From contig JBMNUI010000033.1 in assembly GCA_050946195.1 (NCBI GenBank), forward strand, positions 1-23,410: a stretch of DNA of 23,410 bases, read 5' to 3'. The position numbers were made by a program, and so were the translations under genes. Under the pieces are notes generated by a model, which did no database searches, had not been told where the DNA came from, and saw only the letters and a list, made by a program, of their open reading frames with translations. The DNA comes from UMGS1002 sp050946195 (GTDB lineage Bacteria > Bacillota > Clostridia > Oscillospirales > CAG-272). Shown piece by piece: positions 1-7,582 of this stretch. The number at the start of each line of letters is the position of its first letter. Position 1 is the first letter of the stretch.

Positions 1-235
1 AGATAATCACAATGAAAACCGCAATTCTCACCTGCTTGGGTATGAATTTGCGGAGCAGTGAGATAAGTATGTTGGAGCAGGTCAGCACAACCGTCGCCGC
101 CAGCCCCATGCCGATGGCGTTCGACACCGAGGTGGTGGTCGCCAGCGTCGGACACATCCCGAGCAGCTGAATGAGCACCGGGTTGTTGTCCACAATACCG
201 CTTTTGAACTGCTTTGCAATTTTCGCCAGCGTCAT
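1..235 (-). CDS. rnfE: Rnf complex subunit E, partial (runs off left edge)
   Basis: This is the N-terminal 78 residues of RnfE, an integral membrane subunit of the Rnf complex, which couples ferredoxin oxidation and NAD+ reduction to ion pumping. Translating the minus strand from the ATG at 235 gives MTLAKIAKQFKSG, then a NNPVLIQLLGMCPTLA stretch and a GMGLAATVVLTCSN membrane segment. The NP-V-QxLGxCPTLA pattern is the RnfE/NqrD-family signature carrying a membrane-facing cysteine. The ATG overlaps the rnfG stop (ATGA), and a GGAGG lies nine bases upstream inside rnfG, so translation is probably coupled. The rest of the gene, and presumably rnfA and rnfB, lie outside the window. Confidence 0.93.
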   Translation of the reverse strand, partial: MTLAKIAKQFKSGIVDNNPVLIQLLGMCPTLATTTSVSNAIGMGLAATVVLTCSNILISLLRKFIPKQVRIAVFIVII

Positions 236-792
236 TTCCCTTCACCTCCCACGTCAATCATTCCGGCCCCGGCAAGTATGTCGCGCGCCGCATTTATACC
301 GGATTTAAGCGCATTTGAACTGATTGTCGCGCCCGAGATGGCGTCGACCTCGTCGGCCGAGGCTTTTCCTTTGAACTTTGCAAGGAAGCTCTCCTCAAAT
401 ACTTTGGTCCCGATACCGGGAGTTTCGGAATGCGAAATTACGCTGACGCCGGCTACTTTGCCGCCCTTGTCAAAGGTCGCCAGTATATTCACATCCCCGC
501 CGAAACCCGAGAAGATGACGCTGATGCAGTAATAGGTATCACCGTTATATGTAATCTCGTAGATTGCCTCGGCACCCTCGGGCAGGTCACCGAGCGTTTT
601 GTAGCTTACACCCTCTCCGAACATTTTGACAAAGGACAGGCGCACATCTTCCTCAAGGTTTTCGGCAATTTTGTCCTTTGTAAGCGAGTTAACTGTCGAG
701 AGCAGACCTGCGGTCAGGGCGGTTGTCAGAAATAGCACCAGCACCATTTTAACCGCCTGCGGCAGGGTTTTTTTATTCATTACCTCAGGCAT
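232..792 (-). CDS. rnfG: Rnf complex subunit G (FMN-binding, membrane anchored)
   Basis: RnfG carries a covalently bound FMN on the outer face of the membrane and passes electrons within the ferredoxin:NAD+ oxidoreductase. An N-terminal membrane helix (MVLVLFLTTALTAGLLSTV) is followed by an FMN-binding domain. The flavinylation motif SGATISS lies near residue 156, and its threonine is the expected attachment site. Length (186 aa) fits the family. The start is uncertain. A GTG at 807 overlaps its own GGAGG. The ATG at 792 has GGAGG about 14 bases upstream. The ATG at 780 begins MNKKTLPQ like many homologues but has GAGG only two bases away. The gene follows rnfD with a small overlap or gap and overlaps rnfE by four bases. 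Confidence 0.93.
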   Translation of the reverse strand: MPEVMNKKTLPQAVKMVLVLFLTTALTAGLLSTVNSLTKDKIAENLEEDVRLSFVKMFGEGVSYKTLGDLPEGAEAIYEITYNGDTYYCISVIFSGFGGDVNILATFDKGGKVAGVSVISHSETPGIGTKVFEESFLAKFKGKASADEVDAISGATISSNALKSGINAARDILAGAGMIDVGGEGK

Positions 793-1861
793 GTTTCTTT
801 TTCGCACCTCCGAACACTCTGGGTCTTGTGACGCGCTCTATATACCAGACCAGCGAATTCATCACGAGTATCGAGAAGGATACACCCTCGGGATACCCCC
901 CGAAATACCGGATAAAGACCACCAACACCCCGGCGCCGGCACCGAATATCACCCGCCCCCACGAGGTGGACGGGGAGGTCACATAGTCGGTCGCCATGAA
1001 GAAGGCGCCGATAATCAGACCGCCGGCGAGCATTTCGTAGAGCATGAATTCCCATCTTGCCATGCCGCTGATCTGCGGGAAGAAGAAGGTCAAAAGGGCA
1101 ACCGTGCCTATATATGAAACCGGGATATGCCATGTGATGATTTTGCGGATGAGCAGGTATACCCCGCCGAGCAGCAGGAACAGAGCCGATACCTCGCCGA
1201 TTGTCCCCCCGATTTTGCCGAGAAACATATCGAGCAGCGAGGCGTCGGGCAACGCGCCGTGCTTGAGTGATGCCAGCGGCGTCGCCGAGGCGACGGCGTC
1301 GGCCGAGGAGAACAGCAGCCTATCAAACGGCGCGGTGAAGTTTGTCATATAGGACGGCCAGGCCATGGTGAGAAAGACGCGCGCGGCAAGCGCGGGGTTG
1401 AATACATTGTGCCCCAGCCCGCCGAAAAGCTGCTTGACTATCACAATGGCAAAGACCGAGCCGACAATGGCGAGCCATGCGGGGGCGGTCGCCGGCAGGT
1501 TCATTCCGAGAAGCAGTCCTGTGACCAGCGCCGAGCAGTCGCTTACCGTTATCGGACGCTTCAGTATCAACTGAGTCACATATTCGGCGATATAGCAGCT
1601 TCCGGTGCAGATGACGCAGACCAGAAGCGCCCGCAGGCCGAATACATATATACCCCAGAGCAGCGCGGGAAGCAGCGCGAAAATCACCTCAAGCATGATT
1701 GTCCGCGTGCTGTCGTGGTGGCGGAGGTGGGGGGAGGACGTTACGGTGAGCAATTCCGGAACGGTTATTTTCTCGGGTCCCTCTACCTTGGCCTCGGGTT
1801 TTGACTCAACCTTTGCCTCGGCTTCGGCAAGTGCAATATTATCTTTCTTAATTTCGTTCAT
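785..1861 (-). CDS. rnfD: Rnf complex subunit D (integral membrane flavoprotein)
   Basis: RnfD is a polytopic membrane subunit of the Rnf complex and binds a second covalent FMN. The protein has about ten hydrophobic segments, the SPHLR motif ahead of the first helix, GHNVFNPALAARVF in the middle, and SATPLA near residue 194, whose threonine is the expected FMN attachment site. The start was set at the ATG at 1861 because GGGAGG sits six bases upstream. An ATG at 1903 would give 14 more residues but overlaps rnfC and lacks such a site. The first ~38 residues form a charged, Lys/Glu/Ala-rich extension ahead of the conserved part. The gap to rnfC is 13 bases. Confidence 0.95.
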   Translation of the reverse strand: MNEIKKDNIALAEAEAKVESKPEAKVEGPEKITVPELLTVTSSPHLRHHDSTRTIMLEVIFALLPALLWGIYVFGLRALLVCVICTGSCYIAEYVTQLILKRPITVSDCSALVTGLLLGMNLPATAPAWLAIVGSVFAIVIVKQLFGGLGHNVFNPALAARVFLTMAWPSYMTNFTAPFDRLLFSSADAVASATPLASLKHGALPDASLLDMFLGKIGGTIGEVSALFLLLGGVYLLIRKIITWHIPVSYIGTVALLTFFFPQISGMARWEFMLYEMLAGGLIIGAFFMATDYVTSPSTSWGRVIFGAGAGVLVVFIRYFGGYPEGVSFSILVMNSLVWYIERVTRPRVFGGAKKKHA

Positions 1862-1874
1862 TATCTGCCTCCCG

Positions 1875-3197
1875 TCAACGTTTTCCGGCGGCATATAGCA
1901 CATTTTTTGCCTGCCGTATGTACTGGACTATGTCAACCCGGCCCGGGCAGACATAAAAGCAGGCTCCGCACTCAAGGCAGTCGTTGACATTGTAATCATA
2001 ACACCCATCGTAATCCCGGGCTCCTGCCATTCTGGCAAGGTAATTCGGCATGAGCCGCATGGGGCAGTGCTTGACACAGCGCCCGCAGTTGATGCAGCAG
2101 GGCGGCAGGTCATCGCGTTTTCCGCCCGAGAGGGCCAGCAGCGCCGACATTCCCTTTGTCAGCCCGTATTTCATATCCCAGAGCGCTGAACCCATCATCG
2201 GGCCGCCGTTTATGATCTTCTCGGGTGCCTTTACAAAGCCACCGCAGAATTCAATTAGCTCACTCACCGGCGTGCCGATGCGCGCCGACACATTCTTCGG
2301 GGTTCTGATGCAGTCGCCGGTAACTGTTACGACCCGCTCAATCAGGGGCATACCCTCAACGCAGGCTCTGTATATCGCCACGCAGGTGCTGGCATTGAAT
2401 ATGATAAATCCCAAATCGGCCAGCCGCGCGCTGCGGGGAGCTTCGGTTTTGCAGAGCGCTTTTATAATCATGCCCTTGTCGCCCTGCGGGTATTTGGTCT
2501 TTAGCAGTCTGACCTCTATATCTTCTCGGCCCTTCAGCAGCCCGGCCAGCACCGCGGCCGCGTCGGCCTTGTTGTCTTCAACGGCAATAAGAGTGCGTTC
2601 AATGCCCATGGCACGAATAATAATATCGACTCCGCCGAGCAGTTTTTCGGAATATTCGAGCATAGCCCTGTGGTCGGCGGTAATGTAGGGCTCACATTCA
2701 GCGCAGTTTATAAGCAGGGTTTTGGCTTTGACGAGTGAGTTTGCTATTTTTGCGTGTGCCGGGAACGCCGCCCCCCCCAGTCCGACCACCCCGGCTTCTT
2801 TGATGGCCGAGATAATTTCGTCGGCCGTCATGTTCTGGGGGGCCTTTATTTGCTCCTGCGCCTTGAGAACCGACTCGTCGGGGGTGTCAAGGCCGTCGTT
2901 TTCAATGACAACCGCCTCGACCAATGCCGCCTTGACCGGGTCGTAGTATTTCTCGATGGCGCTGACCTTCCCGGAAACGCTTGAGTGAACAGGGCAGGCA
3001 AACTTCCAATCAGACATGCCGATTACCTGTCCGAGGCAAACCTTGTCGCCGGGAGTGACCGTCGCCTTCATCGGGGGGCCGCTGTGCTGGGCGAGCGATA
3101 TTCTGACTACCCCCGGGGCCGGCATGACTTCGATCCGAGACTTGCCGGTTTCCTTGTATCCGGCAATATGTATCCCGCCCCGAAAAGTTGGCTTCAA
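1875..3197 (-). CDS. rnfC: Rnf complex subunit C (NADH- and FMN-binding, two 4Fe-4S clusters)
   Basis: RnfC is the peripheral subunit where NAD+ is reduced. It begins KPTFRGGIH, typical of the family, carries the nucleotide-binding GLGGAAFP near residues 139-146, and ends with two CxxCxxCxxxCP motifs (CINCGRCVKHCP near 368 and CLECGACFYVCP near 407). The start chosen is a TTG at 3197 because GGAGG lies 10 bases upstream (3208-3212) and the product then starts at the conserved N-terminus, giving 440 aa. A GTG at 3239 would add 14 unconserved residues, lacks a ribosome binding site and lies within ~20 bases of the predicted transcription starts. It is the first gene of the operon, in the order rnfCDGE typical of Clostridia. 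Confidence 0.95.
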   Translation of the reverse strand: MKPTFRGGIHIAGYKETGKSRIEVMPAPGVVRISLAQHSGPPMKATVTPGDKVCLGQVIGMSDWKFACPVHSSVSGKVSAIEKYYDPVKAALVEAVVIENDGLDTPDESVLKAQEQIKAPQNMTADEIISAIKEAGVVGLGGAAFPAHAKIANSLVKAKTLLINCAECEPYITADHRAMLEYSEKLLGGVDIIIRAMGIERTLIAVEDNKADAAAVLAGLLKGREDIEVRLLKTKYPQGDKGMIIKALCKTEAPRSARLADLGFIIFNASTCVAIYRACVEGMPLIERVVTVTGDCIRTPKNVSARIGTPVSELIEFCGGFVKAPEKIINGGPMMGSALWDMKYGLTKGMSALLALSGGKRDDLPPCCINCGRCVKHCPMRLMPNYLARMAGARDYDGCYDYNVNDCLECGACFYVCPGRVDIVQYIRQAKNVLYAAGKR

Positions 3198-3251
3198 CTT
3201 ATTACTTCCTCCTTTGTTGATATGTTGCGTCGCTGACACTAAACACTCAAT

Positions 3252-3292
3252 ATTATAAGCTATATTATATTTTTTTTCAATAGGAAAATCAA
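3252..3292 (-). promoter_or_regulatory. Two overlapping sigma-A-type promoters for the rnf operon
   Basis: On the minus strand, TTGATT (3287-3292) and TATAAT (3264-3269) are separated by exactly 17 bases. A second pair, TTGAAA (3275-3280) and TATAAT (3252-3257), also has a 17-base spacer. The two promoters are offset by 12 bases and point at rnfC, with transcription starts expected near 3257 and 3245. Confidence 0.75.
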
Positions 3293-3331
3293 AACATGTT
3301 TGTCCAATGATAGTTGTAAGGCATATTTATA

Positions 3332-3364
3332 GGCTGCCGCAAATTATCCTCAATTGCGGTAGCC
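3332..3364 (-). terminator. Candidate hairpin terminator after the cysteine desulfurase gene
   Basis: GGCTGCCGCAA (3332-3342) can pair with TTGCGGTAGCC (3354-3364), an 11-bp stem with one G-U pair. It lies between the stop at 3411 and the rnf promoters. It lacks a clean U-tract on either strand, so efficient intrinsic termination is uncertain. Confidence 0.4.
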
Positions 3365-3410
3365 CTTTGTTCGTTTCTTCGCCCGACCTTGCGGTCGCGG
3401 CAAAAAATTC

Positions 3411-4577
3411 TTATATTTCCCCTGCCCTCACAAGTGTGGCAATACCCTCGCCCAGAGCCGCGCAGAGCGCGTCGGCATCTTCATTTGTATTTGTATAACA
3501 AAGGCTTATGCGGAGTGAGCAGGCCACCTCGTGCCGCTCGAGCCCGAAGCCGAGCAGGGCGGCCGACACCTTTTCGCGGCGCGACGAGCAGGCCGACCCG
3601 CCGGATACCGCAATCCCCTTTGAAGACAGGAAGTTGACCATCGTCTCGCTCTTAATCCCGGGCAGGGTCAGACTGATTATATGCGGCGCCCGCATGCCCC
3701 GCGGGCGGTTTATGCGTATGCCCTCGAGTTCTTCAAGGTTTTTTTCGGTGTAATCGCGCAGGGCGGCAATGTCTTTAGCATATTCTACAGCCCGGGGGGC
3801 ATACTCCGAGGCGGCCCCGCCGAAGCCGGCGATACAAATCAAGTTTTCGGTTCCCGAGCGGAGCTCCTCCTCCTGCCCGCCGCCGAGGATTATCGGCACA
3901 ATAGCCCTTCTCTTTTTTATTTCGGGCGACACCGAAAGCGCCCCGACGCCCTTCGGCCCGTGGATTTTATGCGCGCTGACAGTTACCAAATCGGCCTTGA
4001 TTTTCTGGGGCGTGAAGACAATCTTAAAATACCCCTGCGTCGCGTCGCAGTGGGTTATCACGTCGGGGCAGAGCTGCTTTGCCAGGTCGAACATCCCGGC
4101 GACGTCATAGACCGCCCCGGTTTCGTTGTTCACCATCATGACGGTCACCATAAAGGCCCCGCGCAGCAGCTCCTCGCGGTATTCATCAAAGTCGATTACC
4201 CCGCCCCGGGTGTGTAGCCTGACAATCGTAAACCCCGCCTCCTCAAGCCTGCCGAGCGGCCGGCTCACCGAGGGGTGCTCGGAGTCCGTGGTGATAATTC
4301 GGTTTGATACCCGACGCCGTTTTGCCGCAGCACTGCCGAGAATCGCCAGGTTGTTTGCCTCGGTGCCCGAGCCGGTAAAAATCAGCGAATAGCCGCTCCC
4401 CGGCCTTATCCCCAGCGAATCACAGATTGCTCCTCTGGCCTCCTCAAGCAGCTTTTGGGCTTCAAGTCCCATAGAATGAAGCGACGACGGGTTGCCATAG
4501 CATCCCATCGCCTCAGTCATTTTTTCTATAGCTCTGGCGCACAGCCGGGTGGTTGCGCTGTTGTCGAGGTATATCAT
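3411..4577 (-). CDS. Cysteine desulfurase (NifS/IscS family)
   Basis: This PLP enzyme removes sulfur from cysteine as an enzyme-bound persulfide for Fe-S clusters, thiolated tRNA or other uses. The 388-aa sequence starts MIYLDNSATTR. It carries SEHPSV with the PLP-stacking His101, the PLP lysine in SAHKIHGPKG (Lys204), RSGTEN near 240, and the catalytic cysteine in SGGSACSS (Cys330). All key residues are present. The start ATG overlaps the stop of the upstream lipoprotein gene (ATGA), indicating translational coupling. No iscU or thiI neighbour is visible, so the sulfur acceptor is unknown. The Fe-S-rich Rnf subunits encoded next door may be clients, but that is inference from position only. 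Confidence 0.93.
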   Translation of the reverse strand: MIYLDNSATTRLCARAIEKMTEAMGCYGNPSSLHSMGLEAQKLLEEARGAICDSLGIRPGSGYSLIFTGSGTEANNLAILGSAAAKRRRVSNRIITTDSEHPSVSRPLGRLEEAGFTIVRLHTRGGVIDFDEYREELLRGAFMVTVMMVNNETGAVYDVAGMFDLAKQLCPDVITHCDATQGYFKIVFTPQKIKADLVTVSAHKIHGPKGVGALSVSPEIKKRRAIVPIILGGGQEEELRSGTENLICIAGFGGAASEYAPRAVEYAKDIAALRDYTEKNLEELEGIRINRPRGMRAPHIISLTLPGIKSETMVNFLSSKGIAVSGGSACSSRREKVSAALLGFGLERHEVACSLRISLCYTNTNEDADALCAALGEGIATLVRAGEI

Positions 4578-5095
4578 CTGAACTCAAAAACTCCAATCAT
4601 GCCGTTGACCTCCTCCAGATGGGAGTCGAAGTTCTCGGGCAGTGACATATAAGTAAGCACATAAAAATAATTCTTGTAGGTGGTAATTATATGCATGACC
4701 TTATATTGCCCTTCGCCTATGGTAGCGGTAAAGACACAGCGCAGGGCATCCCGCCCGCCAAGGGTGGTCTCGCTTTTCTCGATAGATTCGTAATCGCCGT
4801 ATTTTTCCTTGTACTTCTGGTCGGTGTAATCCCAGAAGCTCGATATTGTGTCGAGACCTTCCTCGGGCACATATGTGGTGACCAGAACCATCGAGCGGTC
4901 GTCAAACGAGTAATACGCCATGGGATAGTCGGTCCCGGTGCCGACGCTCCATTGCGTGGGCACAAAAAACCGGTAGACCACATCCTCCCCCGAGGCCAGC
5001 TTGTAGCCTTCGGGGACCTTCACATCATCCCCCGAGCAGGCCGCAAGTGTCAGACAAAAAATCAGCGCAAGAAGCGCGAAAGCTGCTTTTTTCAT
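4574..5095 (-). CDS. Small secreted lipoprotein, possibly PsbP/Mog1-like fold
   Basis: A 173-aa predicted lipoprotein. A signal peptide MKKAAFALLALIFCLTLAAC ends in the lipobox LAAC, with Cys20 as lipidation site. The mature part has aromatic beta-strand segments, such as YRFFVPTQWSV, MVLVTTYVP and YFYVLTYMS, and a GRDALRCVFT stretch. This layout resembles small PsbP/DUF1795-type lipoproteins of Clostridia, a resemblance judged by eye and not certain. No enzyme motif is visible. The gene overlaps the cysteine desulfurase gene by four bases and shares its promoter. Function unknown. Confidence 0.85.
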   Translation of the reverse strand: MKKAAFALLALIFCLTLAACSGDDVKVPEGYKLASGEDVVYRFFVPTQWSVGTGTDYPMAYYSFDDRSMVLVTTYVPEEGLDTISSFWDYTDQKYKEKYGDYESIEKSETTLGGRDALRCVFTATIGEGQYKVMHIITTYKNYFYVLTYMSLPENFDSHLEEVNGMIGVFEFR

Positions 5096-5179
5096 CTATC
5101 AGAACATGTCCTTTCAATATGCATGTATCAATGCGGCAGGGCCGAACTCAAGGCCGCCTGAAATAAATTACCTGTGATT

Positions 5180-5207
5180 ATTATAACAGAAAAACCGGGG
5201 TTGTCAA
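5180..5207 (-). promoter_or_regulatory. Perfect-consensus promoter for the lipoprotein-desulfurase unit
   Basis: On the minus strand TTGACA (5202-5207) and TATAAT (5180-5185) flank a 16-base spacer. TGT precedes the -10, giving an extended -10. Both hexamers match the sigma-A consensus in every position. Transcription should start near 5173, leaving a leader of about 75 bases before the ATG at 5095. Confidence 0.82.
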
Positions 5208-5268
5208 TAGCCGCAGGAAAAGTAATGGCATCCTCAAAGTCCTGAAATTCCCCGCCTGCGGGACTTAC

Positions 5269-6501
5269 TCAGCCACCCATTGCGGCCGCGGCTGCAAGAA
5301 TCCCGATTTTTCCCGACTCGTATGTCAGCCCGCCCTGAAAATACACCCTGTACGGCGGGCGCAGCGGGCCGTCGGCGCTCAGCTCTATCGAGGCGCCCTG
5401 CACGAAGGTCCCGGCGGCCATGATGACCGGGTCGGCATAGCCCGGCATATCCCAGGGCTCGGGAGTGACGAAGGAGTCTACCGGCGAGGCAGACTGAATC
5501 CCGCGGCAGAAGGCGCAAAGGGCCTCGGGGCTCCCGCACTCAACCGTCTGGATTATATCCGAGCGGGCTTCGTCCCAGGCGGGGTCGACCCGATACCCGA
5601 GACTTTCAAATATATACGCGGCAAAATGCGCGGTTTTCAGGGCTTGTGCGGTGGTGTGCGGGGCGTAAAACAGCCCTTTGAGCATATTTTTGGTCTGACC
5701 GAGCGAGGCGCCGACCTTGCTGCCTGTCCCGACAGTCGTCAGCCGATACGAGGCAAGCTCGACCGCCCGCGCGGTTCCGGCGATATAGCCGCCGGTGTCT
5801 GCCATCCCGCCGCCGGGGTTTTTTATCAGCGAACCGACAAGAAGGTCGGCCCGCGGCTCGCGCTCCTCGGTAAACTCGCCGTAGCAGTTGTCGACCACGA
5901 CATATACGCCCGGCAGTTTTTTGTGAACATAGTCGCAAAGCTCGCTGATTTCGTCGGCAAATAAGGTACGCCGGTCAGAATATCCCCGCGACCTCTGGAC
6001 ATAGACCACCTTAATTCTGTCCCCGAGCCTTTTCAGTGCGCTGTCAAGCGCGGCATAGTCAATTTTCCCGTCACAAAGCTCTATCTGCTCATAGCCGATG
6101 CCGAAGTCGAACAGCGAACCCTCCCCGTTCCGCCCGCCTATCACCTCGTCGAGCGTGTCATAAGGTCGGCCGGTGACCGACAGCATAATGTCGCCCGGGC
6201 GGAGCAGCCCGAACAGCCCTACCGCGAGAGCGTGGGTTCCGCTCACGAAATTGTGGCGCACCAGCGCCGCCTCGGTCCCGAACACCTCGGCCCAGATGAG
6301 GTCGAGCGTGTCGCGCCCCCGGTCGCCGTAGCCGTAGCCGGTGCTCGGAAAAAACATTGTATCCGACACGCGGTGAACCCTAAAGGCCTCGAGCACCCGC
6401 GCGGTGTTCTCAAATGATATTCTGTCAATCCGGTCAAAGTGCGGGGCGAGCGCCGCCTCGGCCTCGGCGCAAAGTTTCAAAAGTCTTTCCGAAAATTCCA
6501 T
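5269..6501 (-). CDS. Methionine gamma-lyase family PLP enzyme ('aluminum resistance' family)
   Basis: A 410-aa fold-type I PLP enzyme of the Met_gamma_lyase/YnbB family. Family members are annotated either as methionine gamma-lyase-like (sulfur amino acid cleavage to a 2-oxo acid, ammonia and a thiol) or, historically, as aluminum resistance protein. The true substrate is not established from sequence. Visible features are FPSTGYGYGDRGRD near 51-63, RHNFVSGTHAL near 82-92, the PLP aspartate in VVVDNCYGEF (Asp204), and the PLP lysine in SLIKNPGGG (Lys227). Start at the ATG at 6501; GAGG is only about one base away, so initiation may be weak. It is the last gene of the murD-peptidase run. A separate promoter for the next unit begins 62 bases downstream. 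Confidence 0.88.
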   Translation of the reverse strand: MEFSERLLKLCAEAEAALAPHFDRIDRISFENTARVLEAFRVHRVSDTMFFPSTGYGYGDRGRDTLDLIWAEVFGTEAALVRHNFVSGTHALAVGLFGLLRPGDIMLSVTGRPYDTLDEVIGGRNGEGSLFDFGIGYEQIELCDGKIDYAALDSALKRLGDRIKVVYVQRSRGYSDRRTLFADEISELCDYVHKKLPGVYVVVDNCYGEFTEEREPRADLLVGSLIKNPGGGMADTGGYIAGTARAVELASYRLTTVGTGSKVGASLGQTKNMLKGLFYAPHTTAQALKTAHFAAYIFESLGYRVDPAWDEARSDIIQTVECGSPEALCAFCRGIQSASPVDSFVTPEPWDMPGYADPVIMAAGTFVQGASIELSADGPLRPPYRVYFQGGLTYESGKIGILAAAAAMGG

Positions 6502-6524
6502 TCCTCTTTTTTAATAACATCTCT

Positions 6525-6561
6525 CCCGCAAAACCATGCCGCACGGGGCGGCTGCTGCGGG
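6525..6561 (-). other. GC-rich two-tier hairpin between the last M42 gene and the PLP-enzyme gene
   Basis: The 66-base gap between the two genes holds an outer stem (6525-6530 with 6556-6561, CCCGCA/TGCGGG) enclosing an inner stem (6538-6542 with 6548-6552, GCCGC/GCGGC). No U-tract follows on the minus strand. It could stabilise or partly attenuate the message. Its role is unknown. Confidence 0.4.
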
Positions 6562-6567
6562 TTGGTG

Positions 6568-7569
6568 TTACTCCTTTTTTTGCAGGTATTTTACCGACAG
6601 CTCAACCGTCGCTTTGATGTCATCAAGGTCGGCCATCTCAACGCCCGAGTGGATGTAGCGCGTCGGAATCGAGAGGGCGGCCGCGCGGCAGCCGGCGCCG
6701 CTCATCTGAATCGAGCTTGTGTCGGTCCCGCCGGCAACCAGTATCTCGCACTGGTACTTGATTTTGTTTTCCTTTGCGACTCGAGTCAGTTCCTCGACAG
6801 TTCCGGCATGGCAGATCACCGAGGCATCCTTGATCTTTATCGCCGTTCCCTCCCCGAGCTTGACTGCCATCGGCTTTGCCCCCGGGGTGTCCCCGGTTGA
6901 GGTGACGTCGTATACCAGCGCAAGGTCGGGAGAAATCTCAAACGCCGCCGTCTTCGAGCCCCGGCAGCCGACCTCCTCCTGAACCGAGAAAACATAATAA
7001 ATGTCGTCGGGGCAGCTCACCTCAGCCAGCCGCTCGGCAATCATGACAAGAACGGCGCAGCCCAGACGGTCGTCAAAGGGTCTGCCGGCTATCCGCCGCC
7101 CGGCAAGCTTTTTCACATAGGGCTCCTGCACAAATGAGTCGCCGACAGATACCAGCCTCTCGGCCTCCTTCTTGTTTTTTGCCCCTATGTCAATATAGCA
7201 CTTGTCGAATGTGATTTCGCCGGTCTTAAGACCGCTCTCGGGGACCAGCACGCCCGGTACCCCGCGGCCTGACACCACACTGGTGTATGAGGCCGAAATG
7301 TAGTTTATCCCGCCGATGTTTGAGAACCTGATGTTGCCGTTGTCCTCGATGCAGGTCACCATGTAGCCGATTTCGTCCATGTGGGCGCAGAGCATTATCT
7401 TTCTGCGCTTCTCACCCAAGCCGGACTTTATGGCAATAAGATTCCCGAGCGTGTCGTTGTAGCAGGAGTCGACGTAGGGCGAGATGGCTTTCTGTATTAC
7501 CGCCGAGACCTGCTTTTCGCTGCCAGAGAGGCCGTGGCAGCAGGTTATCTTCTTAATCAGATTCAGCAT
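6568..7569 (-). CDS. M42-family metallo-aminopeptidase (third of three in transcription order)
   Basis: A cobalt/zinc-type aminopeptidase of the M42 (TET/glutamyl aminopeptidase/endoglucanase M) family, 333 aa, cytosolic. These enzymes usually form dodecamers that trim short peptides. All metal and catalytic positions are visible: AHMDEIG (His63), PFDDRLG (Asp166), QEEVG (Glu198 base, Glu199 ligand), VYDVT (Asp221) and TRYIHSGVE (His307). The start is the ATG at 7569, giving MLNLIKKI, with AGGGGGA eight bases upstream. An in-frame upstream ATG at 7614 would overlap the preceding gene. It lies 13 bases after the previous M42 gene and is probably co-transcribed with it. Confidence 0.93.
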   Translation of the reverse strand: MLNLIKKITCCHGLSGSEKQVSAVIQKAISPYVDSCYNDTLGNLIAIKSGLGEKRRKIMLCAHMDEIGYMVTCIEDNGNIRFSNIGGINYISASYTSVVSGRGVPGVLVPESGLKTGEITFDKCYIDIGAKNKKEAERLVSVGDSFVQEPYVKKLAGRRIAGRPFDDRLGCAVLVMIAERLAEVSCPDDIYYVFSVQEEVGCRGSKTAAFEISPDLALVYDVTSTGDTPGAKPMAVKLGEGTAIKIKDASVICHAGTVEELTRVAKENKIKYQCEILVAGGTDTSSIQMSGAGCRAAALSIPTRYIHSGVEMADLDDIKATVELSVKYLQKKE

Positions 7570-7582
7570 TTTTTGTTCCCCC

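Noticed and set aside
5208..5268. Terminator after the methionine gamma-lyase-family gene
   Set aside because: Only CCCGC/GCGGG with a two- to four-base loop is possible and no U-tract follows, so it is too weak to call.
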